A DNA stretch of 64,000 nt from Allacma fusca (lineage: Eukaryota; Arthropoda; Collembola; Symphypleona; Sminthuridae). This document shows positions 9,673 through 24,476 of this stretch, in pieces. A program made the translations under genes and the position numbers. The stretch's first letter is position 1. Each line of letters begins with the position of its first letter. Under the pieces are notes generated by a model that did not search any database, was not told where the DNA came from, and saw nothing but the letters and a program-made list of their open reading frames with translations. Where the stretch lies: NCBI GenBank assembly GCA_947179485.1, contig OX359247.1, positions 11,756,588 to 11,820,587 of the forward strand, in the 5' to 3' direction.

Positions 9673-11307
9673 AACATTTCAGGGAACACGCTAATTCCCT
9701 CCCTATTAGATTCCCAAGTTCCTAAACTCTTCCCGAACTTTAACTTTCAACAACGGAGGCAAAGGAAAACTTGGAAGTAAATATGTATATGTATATTCCC
9801 GTGAGAAACCGTACCAAAAGGAAATCCATCAAATTTCAAATTAATAAAAGTACTATCTCTCTGCAAAAATCATATACTAGGTTTACCTAACAATTCTAAC
9901 AATCGGGATACTATAACGAAAGTTTCAGTAATTATTACTACTATTTGTAAACACAAAAACACCGAACTACTGCAATGGTGGGCACAGGTGCCAGTTCATA
10001 CTGCATTGTAAATGGTTCCTACATAATTAAATTTAAAAAAAAAAGACAGCTCACAACCACCGCATGGCTACAAGGCAGATCAAAATTTAGTTGTTTTTCT
10101 AAATTCTACAAATGTTACACAAACGATGAGCATTAAAAATACTATTAGATACATAGGCTCATTAACAGGATACATTTCAATCCATACACAAAACATACTC
10201 ACTCAATTAAAGGCAGGACAGGATCCGCGGGGTAGATACAGGTCGTGATTGAAATGTAAAACTTTTAATCATTTATGTATATATATATGGATATAGTCTA
10301 TTCGATTAGAACAGCTGAGGAGAGAAAACAGTTTCTAATCAAATATAACAGAGAGCATATAGACATCAATGCCCTTATCACTTTACGGTCATCCGTCATC
10401 CCACAGAGTACAGAGGATCAAGAATATCAAGCTCCGCAAGTTGGATTTACCGCTAGATCATGCACCTTAATTAAACACTATAGCTCACTCCATCCCATTA
10501 AACGTCATTTACGTAAGATGACTCGGCATATACAAAATCAACATAATTACATTTACATGCATATATGGACCCAGGGCAGGCAGTCATGTATCTAAATCCG
10601 TAAATACGTTCTGTATTAACCCTCAGCCTCAGAACTTTAAACAATCAACTTGCTTCTCTATTTACAATTTCATAATGTGAATGTGTGACATAAGAAATGT
10701 CGAAAGTCTAATAAGTCAGCCTTCCCATAACCGCGTCCTCCATAATTACGAGGATTAAATTTTAATAATTATCCAACGAAACGGGCACGAAAATCGGGAA
10801 TTACTACTTCCATCTTGCATCCCAAATATTTACCTAAAACAAAGTAAGTCAATAAATTCCTCCTGTTACCGTTTTTCAATCAGCCTTTAGGAGTAGGAGG
10901 AGGAGGAGGACTCAATGAGCCAGCCCGCATCCGTAGCAGTTGTAGTAAGTATACTTACATATAAGTAGATATCTATATATCCTTTAGTTTAAAACCTGTT
11001 CAAACCGGCTGTTGTCAATACTGACCTCAAAAAAACTCCAAAATATATAGGTAGATACATATGTGTAAAATACTTAAGACAAATTTTCAGTTGTTTCCCA
11101 CCGTTACCTAATTTACATGTAAATGGCCCTTTCTTTCCCATCAGTATTTGAATTTTATATTGCGTTCATTTTATGACCATGCAACACCCAAACTTTGCCT
11201 AGATTCCAACTATTTTTCCAGACATTCTATTCAACCCTACCCAGACATACATAAGTAATAAGTACTATGTACATATCTGTATGTACAATACGTACAATTG
11301 TATATCA

Positions 11308-11367
11308 TCGCTGAAGAGGTAAAACATACTTTTGTACAGCACTTAGATCATTTTACCTCTTCAGCGA
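11308..11367. repeat. Perfect 17-bp inverted repeat (hairpin)
   Basis: TCGCTGAAGAGGTAAAA at 11,308-11,324 is the exact reverse complement of 11,351-11,367, with a 26-nt loop. It is unlike the low-complexity surroundings. The stem is shorter than a usual pre-miRNA stem, and the loop does not extend the pairing. It could be a cruciform, a small transposon remnant or a structured RNA; nothing here decides. Confidence 0.9.
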
Positions 11368-13638
11368 CTACATATACTCCAACGCTTATACCTACATATG
11401 TATGCTCTTGATTCCAAGGGGAAAAAAATTTCATACAATCAGACACCATTCATTCACCGTATGTATGGAATGTAAAAAAAATACCGTTGAATCTACTGTT
11501 TTAGAACTAGCCCAGGCAGAAAAAAAAATCACTATTTTGGTTTCAGTCCAGAGTATTACGACAGAATTACATACAAAATATTATGTACTCGTGTAATTAC
11601 ATATAAGTATAGGTATAAGTAGATACATGTACAAATATATAAATCTCTACGTCATGACGGCGTTGAAATCTTGTTAAGGTTTTGTTTTCCCCCAGCTAGT
11701 TACAAGTATAAAACCCCTTGGGCTTTTAATTTAATAATTTACATTCATAAGGTTTTCAAAAAATAAAAAGATTGGACAAAGAAAGTGAGTGAGACCCAAA
11801 AGCCTACGGAACAAATACCACATTAACCCTTTTCCATCAAGTCTACGAGGAAAAAAAAAACAAATCAAGTTATGCAAGAGAGCTACTACTACCTACTTTC
11901 GTCCGTACAATTTGTCCTACCAATTCTACGCAGTTGTCTGGCACAAGTTGTGTCACGTATGAAAAATTAGTTGTGTAGACAGACACATATTATTCTTATG
12001 CTATACTTACAGTAACAGTATTTACTTTCAAAACCACAAAAACGACTCAAACAAATCAAACCAGCTACAAAATCTTGAATGTAACATAAAAGTACATACA
12101 AATATAGTACTTACTAATATGTACTTAATTATATGTAATTATTTATTTATTTGAATATTCCAGTTTCAAAAATTAAGTCGTAATAAATAATAATTAAACA
12201 TTAGTAATTACGTTTAATTTGATAATTACTTATGACTTTTAAGACTTATGACATAAGACATTATTCTTTTGACGCTTTTTCAGAAATTCGAGTAAATAAA
12301 AATACTCAACTGCTCCCTTCCCTGCTACAATAAAGTGTCACTTCACATGAAATAAAGAAGATCACCTCAATTTCACAAGTTTCTATAGGTAAACCAGGAT
12401 TTTAAAAAATTGAAGCCGAACACAAGCACCATTAGTGGTCTAGTTCTAGTTTTATGAAACTCCACAAATAATAATTAGATATATAATAATAATTACAGAA
12501 TCCCAAATATTAGAAAGCCAAAGAATGATTCAAATAATAGGTGATCAACTCAATTTAATTGCTCATTCAGAAGCTCTACTAATATTTGCAATAAGTAAAA
12601 ACTAACATTAAGTGGCTGCAGTAGTCCCTCCGTAATCTCCATTTTATTGTCACCAGTTAAATTTGCATTATAATTTCCAGCACATACATAGCATTAATGG
12701 GCATGTTTTCGGAGGGAACAATAATACGTGCATTGACACATGATACAGATAATTTCCAAATAGTGTTTTTATTCTGATGTTCCATATGTCTATAATTGGA
12801 GTAGTGGAGCTACTAATTTGTATAATTGACCGAATAGTAGTTGTTCTACGTCTACGATCCCACTCAAAACTCATTCCCTGCCAGACTGTTAGACTGTACA
12901 GTTTGTGTTCACTTCACTCTTCATATTAATTTTAATTACAAATCAATACGCCTCCGGACTACATATTCGGATACGGACGGACACTCTATACTCCAAGAAT
13001 AACCTTGCATTTACACCGGAATAGACAATAGCTGATATTTTATTACTAAACATTTACTTAACTCCTACTTTGCTTGAATTCTTCCAATTACACATCTCTA
13101 CAACACCGAAATGTTTATACTTCTTAGGTCTATATATGCGGTAGCCTCGAACCGTATATACATATAAGTAATAAGCGACAAACAATAGCACCTGGAGGAT
13201 ATATGTATGTATGTTCAAGAGCAAGGAAGGGCTTTCATATAGGGATGGGATTTTCAAGGAGAGCTTTTCCTCCACACGCGTGTTTAATTTTCAATAATCC
13301 CCATTTTCCAACATATAAATATATGTATGTATCCATATAAGGTATATCTCTCTATATCTAAGTAATATACATGTACCTTATAAATATGTATATCTATGTA
13401 TTTATCTCTGAAAAGTTCCCAGTAAATTCTCATCCAATTCCTTATGCATATATAATACTTACATATACATAATAGTCCATCGTCAAAACCATAAAAAATC
13501 TTTCTTCCTACTCATCCTACTAGTATCGTGAGAGTCAGAAATTATTACATTTCTGGATCATTGGGGATCCTTGCAGTCCATGCAAGGAATTAGTCATTCA
13601 GTCTTTCTTGCAAGGAAAAAACCCACAATAATTCTACG

Positions 13639-13658
13639 CACACACACACACACACACA
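13639..13658. repeat. (CA)10 microsatellite
   Basis: Perfect dinucleotide run of 20 bases. Confidence 0.97.
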
Positions 13659-16600
13659 AAGGCAAGGGTGCATCTCAAAGATGCACGTCAATCAACCAAA
13701 GGACTCGAAAATGTAGCAAACTTGTTTCGGTCTCCTGTCTCCTCCCGACTCAACACAAGTGTTAAGTCTCCAAGCATAGTAAAATCCCATTTTACTGATA
13801 TTCATGATGATATTTCCGGAAATAGGGGTAATAAACTGAGGGATGCCTTTATACTAACAGTACTGTACATTTGACTCTACCAAGTCATATAATAATAATC
13901 CTACTTTGAAAAAAAAGGGCAAAGTCGGAAAGTATGTCAAAACATACCCTCCGTTCAAAAGCATACTACTCTTGTGAAGCTACCTCTGCAACTGTATCTA
14001 CCCTTATTAGAAAAAGAGAATTTTAAGGATCTCATTTCACATGAGAATAACTTCCGCCATTTTTTATCACTTAAATTGTGCATACCTAATGGCTCTGACT
14101 TTTTCGACAAGGAAATTAACTGACAAAAAAAAACCTTTTAAATAAACCACGACAATAAATCCTTTCAAGGATGGTAACCTAAGAGCATACAATAATAATA
14201 CAAATATAGACCTCATGCTATAAGTGAGCATTTATTAAAAAAAAAAGAAAGACTTCCACTCCAGGCTACTACTATCTGTGCATACATGGCATTGTCCCCT
14301 TACGAATTTGGTATATCTACATAAAGATTAACTTTTAAAAGCTCACAAAAACAACCTCACTCAATTTCCAAATGCGGAGTAAATAAATAATTACACATCT
14401 ATCTGTATGTTACATTCACTTACTCTCTGTCCCACACTCTCATCATCATCACATGGGGAAAAAAAGAAATGAAGATTGACCATAGCTAAAAGTGAGTAAT
14501 AGTTGAAAGCTTCCATATTTGCTTCCCCCCCCCTTGATCATGGATTGAGTCGAATCCTTAAAGCTCTATATTTATACTTACTTTCATAAAATAAAATAAA
14601 AAATGTTCCAACATGTAGTAATATTTGTTTGGTCTCTACCAATGTTTTTGCTACTGAAAGTTATAGGGTCATTCTATCAACACTTAACTATTCGTATCTA
14701 CTATTATGTATATAAAGTTATTATTACACATAGACAGACACAGAATAAGTAAGTATAACATACACAGGCATATGTATCTATGTATAATTCGTACATCCTG
14801 AAAACATGACTAGCTCTAGCTACCTACAGATAAACAAGCACATATTACATAAAAGTAAAGTAAAACTGCATATGAGCTGAAACAACGAGCAGATGACATT
14901 CAGGAGCAAAAAATGCATTATTTCTTACAACCACTCAGCAGCACTATCCTATTCATGTCTTTTTTCCCCAAATAATTTCCTTCCTAAATACACTGCCAAT
15001 TTTCTCGCCTTCTTCAAAATATCAAAACACTGCAATTTTCTAGTGGTAGTATAGAAATGAAGCTCCAGAGATAAAGATGTCATTCGGTAAATTCTTACGT
15101 CTTACTACTATTCATCCAATATTCTGCCCGCGTCAATTTCCATAGATACATATACATAGATAGATACTTACAATTTGAAAAGTGTCAATGTCAATCCCAC
15201 ACACAAAAGATATACTTACAGGCCCGTACATATAAACATAGTAGTCATACTGTATGCTATACTTTTGATCTAGACAACTGCCGTCTCGACGACAATATTA
15301 CTTCAATACTAGACAGGGATTGAGATAATAATCCTTATATCCTTAAGTCATGACATAAAGTCTACTTTTGCAACTACTACTCCTACAAGCCTGCACTTCT
15401 GCAGTCTCTACCTTCTACTTACTTACACCATCCGAAATAGACACCGACTAGTATTTCCCCATTTAATTGTATATGTCAGTTATCCTATTGGGAATAACAC
15501 TGCTTACTTAGAAAACGAACTCCTGGTTGAGACTTCACACTTCACACAGTCATAGTACACTTACTGTTTACACATGCCGAAACTAGCTAGATCCCTGCAA
15601 ATTCACTCAAACATAAATATCTACCTTGGAGTACAAAGGACGCAAGTCGTTACACATCAGTCTATTTTCCAAGTCATACTAACAAAAAATGAAGTGCGGA
15701 ACCCTAAGCGTAATTACTTCAAGCCAGAACATTCCTAGATTCTACTATTATAAATAATACTATAGAGAAGTGTAGCATTTAGAAAGCACTTGTGTACCTA
15801 TACGTAAGAGTGTATGTATGTATTGTAAGTATTTATGTATAGTAGATACATATATCCGTCAAGATATATGCCCCTACACTTTACCGAAACCAAGGGAAGG
15901 TCTATGCATGCACGTATGTATGTAGTATGTACAATACAAAACACTTCAAAATAAGTATATATGTATCATCCGAAAGTTTCATTTCATGGATCAAAAATAT
16001 CCGGCTTCAACACTTTGACTGAACCAGAGTCAGGTGAATAATTATACATATAAAAAAGTATATACATTTAAGTAATACATACTTCCATACATTTGCACAT
16101 ATGTACATATTTGCACATCTGATATTTCACTACACATCCTCTTTGCAACTATCCAATTCTTTCCTCCCCTACTTACTACAACTACTACAGGTATCCGCTG
16201 AACATTAAACAGTCCTCCATATAAGAGCTCTTAAATATTTTGAAGAAAATTCTCGGTCTCCACACTTGAGGGGTTTCGAACCACAAATTGTCATGTTAAA
16301 ACCTCAATTGGGATCTATCTTATTCTTTCATTACGTTCCCACCCAGACGGACGAGCGTGTAACCGTGTAAGTAAGCGTGACAACAATAGATTTTATTATT
16401 TCTCACACATGCATGTACATACATACATTGTAGCTACATAATTCCATATGTACTTTTACAAAGACACAGAACATACATACATAGAACAGTCCTTCACTTG
16501 TCAATATAAAACCAATGATAATATCTAAAAACTCCAACACCAACATCCCCTACCTGCCCATTATCTATGTACATGTACATACATACATGCACATACTCAA

Positions 16601-18153
16601 CTCCTTCTTGGACAATCTACAAAGGCATAGGGAGATGCTACTTAAATCTGTACTGCAGCACCTCCTACATCTGACTATCTATAGATACACGGGTTTACCT
16701 TTACACGATGGTAAAGTACAAGCTTAGATTTTACTACCCTATTAATAAACCAATTACATTTATTGAAAAAATGCACCAGCCCTCATTTTGATGCACCTTA
16801 TTATTCCCTTTTTGAACCACAGTTCTTGCTTGGAGCATCCATATAAAAGTATTTAGTCCCTCATCAAGCTTACATATATATATCCGTCTCACACACATTT
16901 GCAGCAAATATTAAGAGAAGCTCATGTGAGACGAGGATGTAAACATGCACCAAGGATGCATGAGGAATATGAGGATGAGGATGAGGATTAGTAGATGCTA
17001 AATGTTTCAAAGTCACGAATTGTTACCCTGCTATTTAAAACTGAGAAATATAAAAGAAGATATAGTGCTAGTGCTAGTACAGTATTACTATGCTGGAGGC
17101 TCGTAAAGCGTAGCTAAGTATATGGATAGGATACATATACATGCGGATTTAAGTTACACCTATGTTTATATGTATCTCTATATGAAATAGTACATCAGGT
17201 CCAATCATGTACCATATTTGCACATAATAACACAAAGGTTTCATCATCATGCACAAGACCAAATAGTAACTCACTTCCTGCTCCCTCGCCACCTTACTAA
17301 CCAACCATACATAGGCATCCTCAAGCCCAAGGTTATTATTATATGGGTACACACACACACAAAATATACAACAAATGACAGGACATAAAGCATAGTATAA
17401 AATAATAATAATACCCACAACATGGTATGAAACATTGGACGCCCCGCCATACAATCTGCCCATATCACAAGAAAACAGAAAAAACATTGGACTATTAATT
17501 GCAAACTTCATGGAAATTGCTTCTGGTTTTTCCTTTTATCTAACCAACCACCCCGCGTAAACTTGAGTAGTAGTAAGTCCAAAGGAGCAAGGCTATAACC
17601 CTCATAACCCTCCATCATCCATCATCAATTGATCCAATCCCGGAAAGTAAAAAAAAAACTCTCAAATGAACTCACTCACCTGTCTTTGCCAATTACGTAC
17701 TAACCATAAGTCATGGTATGATACGAACGCAAGAAATACTTTCCAACATTTTTTTTATTAAATCAAATATAGATAATTACTTAAAAAGGATAATTTAAAT
17801 AATAACTTTGGATAATTCCAAACTGTCCGCTTATTCAATGCACACATAGAAACAAATGTGTGCCAAAAAATTCATTTTTTTACCTTTTAAAATTTAATGA
17901 AAATCAAAGCAATTACAACCATTAAATAATAATATCCATTATTATTGTAGTAAGCATTATTTATTTCCAAACGGAGACGAAACGGATATATCATATCTAC
18001 CCGCACAATACTTTAGTCCCAAACCAGAAGTAGCCCAAGTTTAAAAACAACAATGGAAATTATCTCCAAGCAGTTGATAACAATATCCATGAATTACAAC
18101 AACAATGAGCGTTCCGCAGTGACATTTTCTGTAATAATGCAATTATTACTCCC

Positions 18154-18189
<36 letters not shown>
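18154..18189. repeat. (ATA)12 microsatellite
   Basis: 36 bases of uninterrupted ATA repeat. It gives rise to false frames on the minus strand (runs of Y or I). Confidence 0.97.
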
Positions 18190-21100
18190 GAATCTGCCAA
18201 AACGAGGCTCATTGTTATTGCTATTATGCGGGCGGATTTTGCTTTTTTGAGGAAAGAAAGACCCGAAAACCAGCACGTCCCCCCACAAATCCGCACTCAT
18301 ACATACGTTTACTACGTACCGTACTGTACTTACACATATACAAAAGTACATAGGTATACTTATATACTTGCACACAAAAAATACAGAAAGTCACATGCAT
18401 CACAGCTTTAACAGTGGAAATGAAAATCTTTTCACGCAGAATAAATATCCCTCAGAAATTCAATTTTTGGTGTTTATACCTACCCTATATACTTACTTAC
18501 ATATATACGGTAGACCTACTGCCCATATAAAATTTCATGGATAGCAATAATAAATAAGTGTACATAAGTATAGATACAGAAGACATAAAATAAAGAATTT
18601 TTACAAACATTTTCCGCAACGGTACACTCCTGGCAAAAACACCCAGTATGTAAATAAATAGTAGTACATAGTTCAAAATACTATTCCTCTAGATGAAATC
18701 AAATAAGTACAAGAAACAGTACATCCCATGCCCGATGCCCTCTACTATATAGTAACTGTAGTAGAGTTGAAGATAGATAGTAGATATTATAGGTTATTTT
18801 CAACTTGAGAGGGTTCCTCCTTCATTATCTCTATATAAGAGCATTATTAATGAAATTATCATCCCGCGAGACTTCCATATTATAGTTAAATGCTTCCTTC
18901 TATCATTGTCTAGGCATTCCTACTAAATACATAGACACATGTATGTATGTATATAGTATGTATTTCTCATAGTACAAAAACAGCTCGAAAATAAAGGTTT
19001 TAAGCCTTTCATAAGTAAGTAACTATCTACCTCATGACGATTTTTCCTGTACCTTTTCCAACCTTTCTTACTCCCTTGTCCGTGGTTGGAAGAGCAAGCC
19101 ACGAGAGTAAAGAAGAAATGGTGGCTAAAACTAGATGATACACGCCCGTCGCATGATAAAACGGATTTGGTTTCAACTCTGAGTCTCTGAATCAACAACG
19201 CCTTCACTTTTATATACGTTCTACAACTAACTAACTAACTACACTACACTACACACAGGCACACACATACACCCAAACCCTGCAGTCATGTTTTTACAAG
19301 TGCATATAATATCCCCGCACTCTCACGAAAATAATTCCACAAAAAAGTACACAAAAACAATATATGCACGGATTTAACCCTGGTTATAATATTGGCCTTG
19401 CTGAAAAAAAGATTTATACTGTCATCCCTTCGAATAATCTATGACTAGACGGTGAAACAAACACTAAGCAAACGCACATAATTACGTATAATTACTATGT
19501 GTGGCTGAGGCAGACATATAATAGCAAAGTCGTATTTTTTTAGCCACCCATCCTTCCTAAACGCTTGGGACTAATTGTAAGTTACCAGGTAATTAATTAA
19601 TAGAAGAATCCCAACAAACTATTTGAATTCCAGGCTAGTAATTACATATCTACATATGTGTAGAAGTGTAGACTTATTACAAATTTGGATCCAAGCAAAT
19701 CAATACTCACTGCTGAAACGAAACCCCTAGATCTTATCCGGAACTAGATTTACTCATGGTCTAAGCTACGACGATGGCATGCTCATATTGCCCATCTAAC
19801 TATATATAGACATGTTTTTCCAATGCAAATATAATCCAGTACTCACATAGTAAATAATTAACACACAAGGAAATAAATCAATTATGAGACATGATGACAT
19901 ATGAGCATGCAACCATAGCAAATCCTCAATTGATTAAGAGTTATTAATCTCCGATCAGCATTACACTTCCACTTACTTATTACTTCCTAACTCGCTTACG
20001 AGCATCTGAATTTATTATAGATTTTGGCAAAAACCTTTCTCTCACACGCTTCAATAAACCATACTCAATGCCCATATATGCCTATAATACCAAAACTGAC
20101 ACTGATGCTGCTATCAGTCATTTTCACAGGGAATAATAGGCAGAGGCAGGCAGGAGGAGATTATCCATGTGCGAATATATGCACTTTCCGTCATCCATCA
20201 AAATTATCAAAAATAATCAAATCAAAAATCTAGTAGTACTGTACATAGTAGGATGAGGATGGTTTAGTCAGAAAATATTCCTCGAATATATGTAGAATAC
20301 TTATATACATACATATGCTCACCCAGATAACAGTAGATTATCAAGAGAAAAAAAACAGGGAAACCCGTAAAGGAAGTACTGGGCGAAGTGTATATAGGGA
20401 CAATTGATCAATATTTATATGAAATTGAAGGTTTTCAACGGCAGTATAGTATCTAGTACACAAACTATCTTAATTCTTTCGTCAACCACAACAAATTAAA
20501 TTAGCCTTCGCGTTCATTCTACGTCCGGGGTATTTGCATGCGGTTTTGATAAAACTTCTTCCAAGAAAAATGACTCTAGGGAAGTTTAAGTCTAACTATA
20601 AGTATAACTAGAGTCCATGGTGGTAGTAGTAAGTATCACTAGTATATGCATAGGTCGGAGTACGCATGTACATACATAAACACGAATTAAACCCAAATTT
20701 TCCCCTGGAGTCTCTCACTCAACGTCCATTAATAATTCCTCTTCCACCACTCGAAAAACCCGAAAATGTTTCAAGGTAATGATGATAAAACATCCATAAG
20801 TATATATATAACTATATAGGTATATCTATAAATATCATCTACATTAATAGATACAATCATCAAGTTCAGGCGCCGAGGATGCATATCCATGTCCATGGTA
20901 TTATGGCATGCTGTTGGCCCATATAATTCGACTGCTCGTCAAACTTGCCACATACATAAAAATCCTTCCTTACTGCATCTGCACTTCAACTTGAGTAAAG
21001 AGGATTAATTGCAAAATCAATACCGTTAGAACTTACATAAAATATATCTATAGATCTACCATATACAGGCACATAGGTATATGCAGTAGCAATGTAGCAA

Positions 21101-21658
21101 GTAGCATGAACGGTTTCATACCCCAATCTAAATATAGGTACAGTTTGAAATATAGTCTTTTATATAATGACTCCGTATTAATTCTATAAAAGTACCGACT
21201 TCCGACTACAGTTCAGCATTTAACCCAAAGACTTCACATATAAATTGTGTATACTTATATATAGATACAGAGTGAATCCACTGTGATCCTTCTGATTTAA
21301 CCCACAGGAAACATCAAAATTCGAAAACACTATAAATGTACTTACGTACGTATGTACGTATTTTTTACCGATCCCTCTCTATCTCCAAATAGCCTCCTGT
21401 CCTTCACCTTTCCCTCAAGTTCGATAGTCTCAATCAATATCACGCAGTCAATTCCAATATATGTAAATGTAAGGCTCTACAGACAGAGAGCATTCCAAAC
21501 TTTTCTTACAAACATCTTTTTTTTTCGGACGGAATTCTATGTGCCTAGTAAAGTAACAGGAATTGCTTGCACAAAGCCAAATCAATAATTCAAGTCAATT
21601 TCATGAATAGAATTTATTTTGTTTCCCACAGTTTCCTATCCAAATTGCTCACATATGC

Positions 21659-21690
21659 ATGTATGTATGCATGTATGTATGTATGTATGT
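21659..21690. repeat. (ATGT)n microsatellite
   Basis: ATGT repeat of 32 bases with one C substitution. It is the longest of the many CATA/TGTA tetranucleotide runs in the window. Confidence 0.95.
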
Positions 21691-24218
21691 AAGGATGTAA
21701 GGGGAAAAAAGCAAATAAAATACGACCTACATAATTTAACTCCCATTGTAATAGTTAGTGCCTACAACGACGAGTAACAGTAGATGCACGTATTTTCTTT
21801 CCAATATTTATTACATACAGACATATCTACATACATATAAGTATATAAGTATATAAACACACGACAACAGAATGAAGACATTCAAAACATAATCCACGCA
21901 CGGGATCATCTGGCTGCAGTCTCAATAATAATAATAATAATCATTTCAAAACCTATTTCTCTTATTACTTTTTCCCTTTGTTATTCCTTTTTATGCAATC
22001 CATTTACACATGTTTTTACTTTCAATACAGAATTTGGAATACACATCGTAAATATAATTATATGTAAGTATCTATCTCGATTATGTACACATATGGACAT
22101 CTCCGTAATGAAAGGAACCTTGAAATTTAAAAGCTTGATTTTTAACTTTGTGCGCCTCAATAGCTACTACTAGAGCTATCCCAGCAAGCTACAAAAAAAA
22201 ACAAAAATCTGGTGTGTTGGTGCCTGCCTTGCATAAAAACGATAAGAGAGGACAGAGGAAAACAAAACGAAAAAATAAACAACATTAGCTTGGTAAGTAA
22301 AGTAGGTAACAAAGTGTATGTACAAATAGATACTCCTACACAGATGCAGTTGAAAAGCGTCTCTAGTGTGCCAACCAACCAACCAACCAGATGTAAAAAT
22401 AACACCCACTTAAGACTTCTAACAAATCCCCCATAAGAACAGGAGTTGAAGAGAACAACTTTACACTAAAATCCAGCTCTCGAAGTCTCTGAGTCAGTGT
22501 GTCTGTCTGTCTGTACTCATTTCATATATAACTATAGGTGAATATATATATACTCTTCTTAAGTAAGCTTGTCGCATTTCCAAAGAAATCCAAACCCATA
22601 GACAACATAAAAAAAATTCGTAGTAAAAGAAGAAATCAGGTCTGTGGAGTCCATAAAAACAAAGAAACCTAATATAAACCTGAGCCAACAATAAAAGCCA
22701 GAATCAATTGGTTTTTCTTGCTCTAGATTCTCACCTATTATGTAGATATGTATATGTTATATAGTGGAGTATAACCTATACCCTATTCAAAAAAAACTGT
22801 CATATGCCATGTCATTACCTTTGGCTTGGGATATGATATGATAGTACACAAACATCTGTAACGAGTATATATGACCCAAACTTTGGTTTAAAAAAAATAC
22901 CTACCCAACACTTCCCAGACCAAAAGTGACTTCCAACATATAAAGTCACTTCCCCATAATAATATATGTATACCTTCCATTATTACTAGTTAGTTTTAAT
23001 CAGACAAGGCATAGAGCTAAATTACTACCAGCACCAGCAGGTATATAGCCTTCAACTTCTTCATTCAGCTCCTACAATTCCATACATACACTATATACAT
23101 ACATATCCTATGTGCTCTCTGATCAAAAAAAATCGATTAGACGTCATGTATGTAATTACGTACAATTACTGTGGATATATGCGTCCCTGTGCCTACTATT
23201 CCCTACTCATATCTATACAAAACACATGCCTACAATACCAATAGGTCCCTGTGCCTGGCAATTCAAAACAAAATTGGATGCCTTTGAGGGAAACGTCTAA
23301 AGTATTCAAGTACACAAAACTTGCTACATGTAGGTACTGTATTAAGAATACATTAGCTGTACATTACAGTATATAAATACATACATATGTGTGTACTGTG
23401 TAGGTGTGTGCAAGAAGTAATAATAAAAAGCAAGATGATCGATGAAGCCCGTGTAGCACCTTTCTACCTGCACTTATTTACCTCCCCAACAACTCAACGC
23501 TGACTTAAATTATTACACTCATGGAACAGTCCTCATTTGAATGCTACATGCTACATACATACATACATCTCGTCAGCCCTCACATTCATATACATCCCAT
23601 AGGCTTTTAATATACGGGTGTGCTTCTAATACCAACGGAGATTCTGCACATAATTATAGATACTATACTATACATACATAGACACATTCATACCTTCTTT
23701 GAGAAAGCAGCCTATGGTAATAATCTCCCAGTGTACCCAAATGTATGGATATAGATAAGTCAATAATACATATTTTAGCCTCCGAAACTACAAGAAATCC
23801 TTCCACTAAATGTCAATAACGTCCCCCCATGCAAATATTCCTATTAATTGAATTTCCAGGAATAAATGATTCCAATCTGCCATAGTATATGATATCTGAT
23901 CCGTGAAAACTGAAAACCTTAACACATACAAATATATGGAAGATGCCAGAGACGCACACACGGCAACGGCATGCGTAAGTACTTATGTATATCGACATAT
24001 ATAAGTAAGTACAGTTGAGTGTACCTTCTACAACAACAAAAAATATTCCACTGGTTTGCAAATTCAAACCCATCCCTATGTTTTCTTTCGCTTTCGCAGT
24101 AAATACAGGGAATTCCAACGTGGCAAACACTAATAAAATAGTGCTCTGCAAAAGGAGAAGACTGGATGTGTACCATACAGATAGGCCAGGTGCCAGATCT
24201 AAGAGCATACACAGACAT

Positions 24219-24220
<2 letters not shown>

Positions 24221-24254
<34 letters not shown>
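24221..24254. repeat. (GA)17 microsatellite
   Basis: 34 uninterrupted bases, continuing into an imperfect GA/GGA-rich stretch to about 24,290. Confidence 0.98.
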
Positions 24255-24257
<3 letters not shown>

Positions 24258-24394
24258 GAAGAGGAGAGGAGGAGAGTCGAGGAAAGGAAGCAAAACATAA
24301 TATACGATAGATGTTCAAATAATACCAAGAAGCCAAGAACCACTCCGAGCGGATCCGTAAAAGAGATGAGAGTTCCTCAGTATCTACAGTACTT

Positions 24395-24476
24395 ACACAC
24401 AGACACACACACACACACACAGACACACACACACACACACAGACACACACACACACACACAGACACACACACACAC
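24395..24476. repeat. CA array with 20-bp higher-order unit
   Basis: From 24,401 a unit of AGAC followed by (AC)8 repeats exactly every 20 bases at 24,401, 24,421, 24,441 and 24,461 (the last shortened), after a short CA lead-in. The regular AGAC interruptions show that the array grew by copying a 20-bp block, not single dinucleotides. Confidence 0.97.

Larger units (their letters stand above)
8016..11307 (-). other. HECTD1 5' intron, segment right of the LTR element
   Basis: A/C-rich on the plus strand, with CATA-type repeats, a (CTA)n run at 8974-8999 and a (GA)n run at 9650-9672. A 145-codon minus-strand frame at 9190-9627 has no recognisable domain. No gene was supported. Confidence 0.55.
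11368..23900 (-). other. HECTD1 5' intron, central segment
   Basis: Long non-coding stretch, strongly A/C-rich on the plus strand (for example 16,501-16,560 has 26 A, 20 C, 12 T, 2 G), peppered with CATA/TGTA tetramers. It contains (CA)n at 13,639-13,658, GAGGAT-like repeats around 16,950-16,990, (ATA)12 at 18,154-18,189, (ATGT)n at 21,659-21,690, (AAT)n at 21,924-21,941 and CCAA repeats at 22,371-22,389. No open frame looks like a conserved protein and no tRNA was recognised. Confidence 0.55.

Noticed and set aside
14544..14557. GAGTCGAATCC resembling a tRNA B box
   Set aside because: No A box or acceptor stem at the right distance; no cloverleaf can be drawn.
18060..18375. Minus-strand frames with runs of isoleucine or tyrosine
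   Set aside because: Translation of the (ATA)12 microsatellite.
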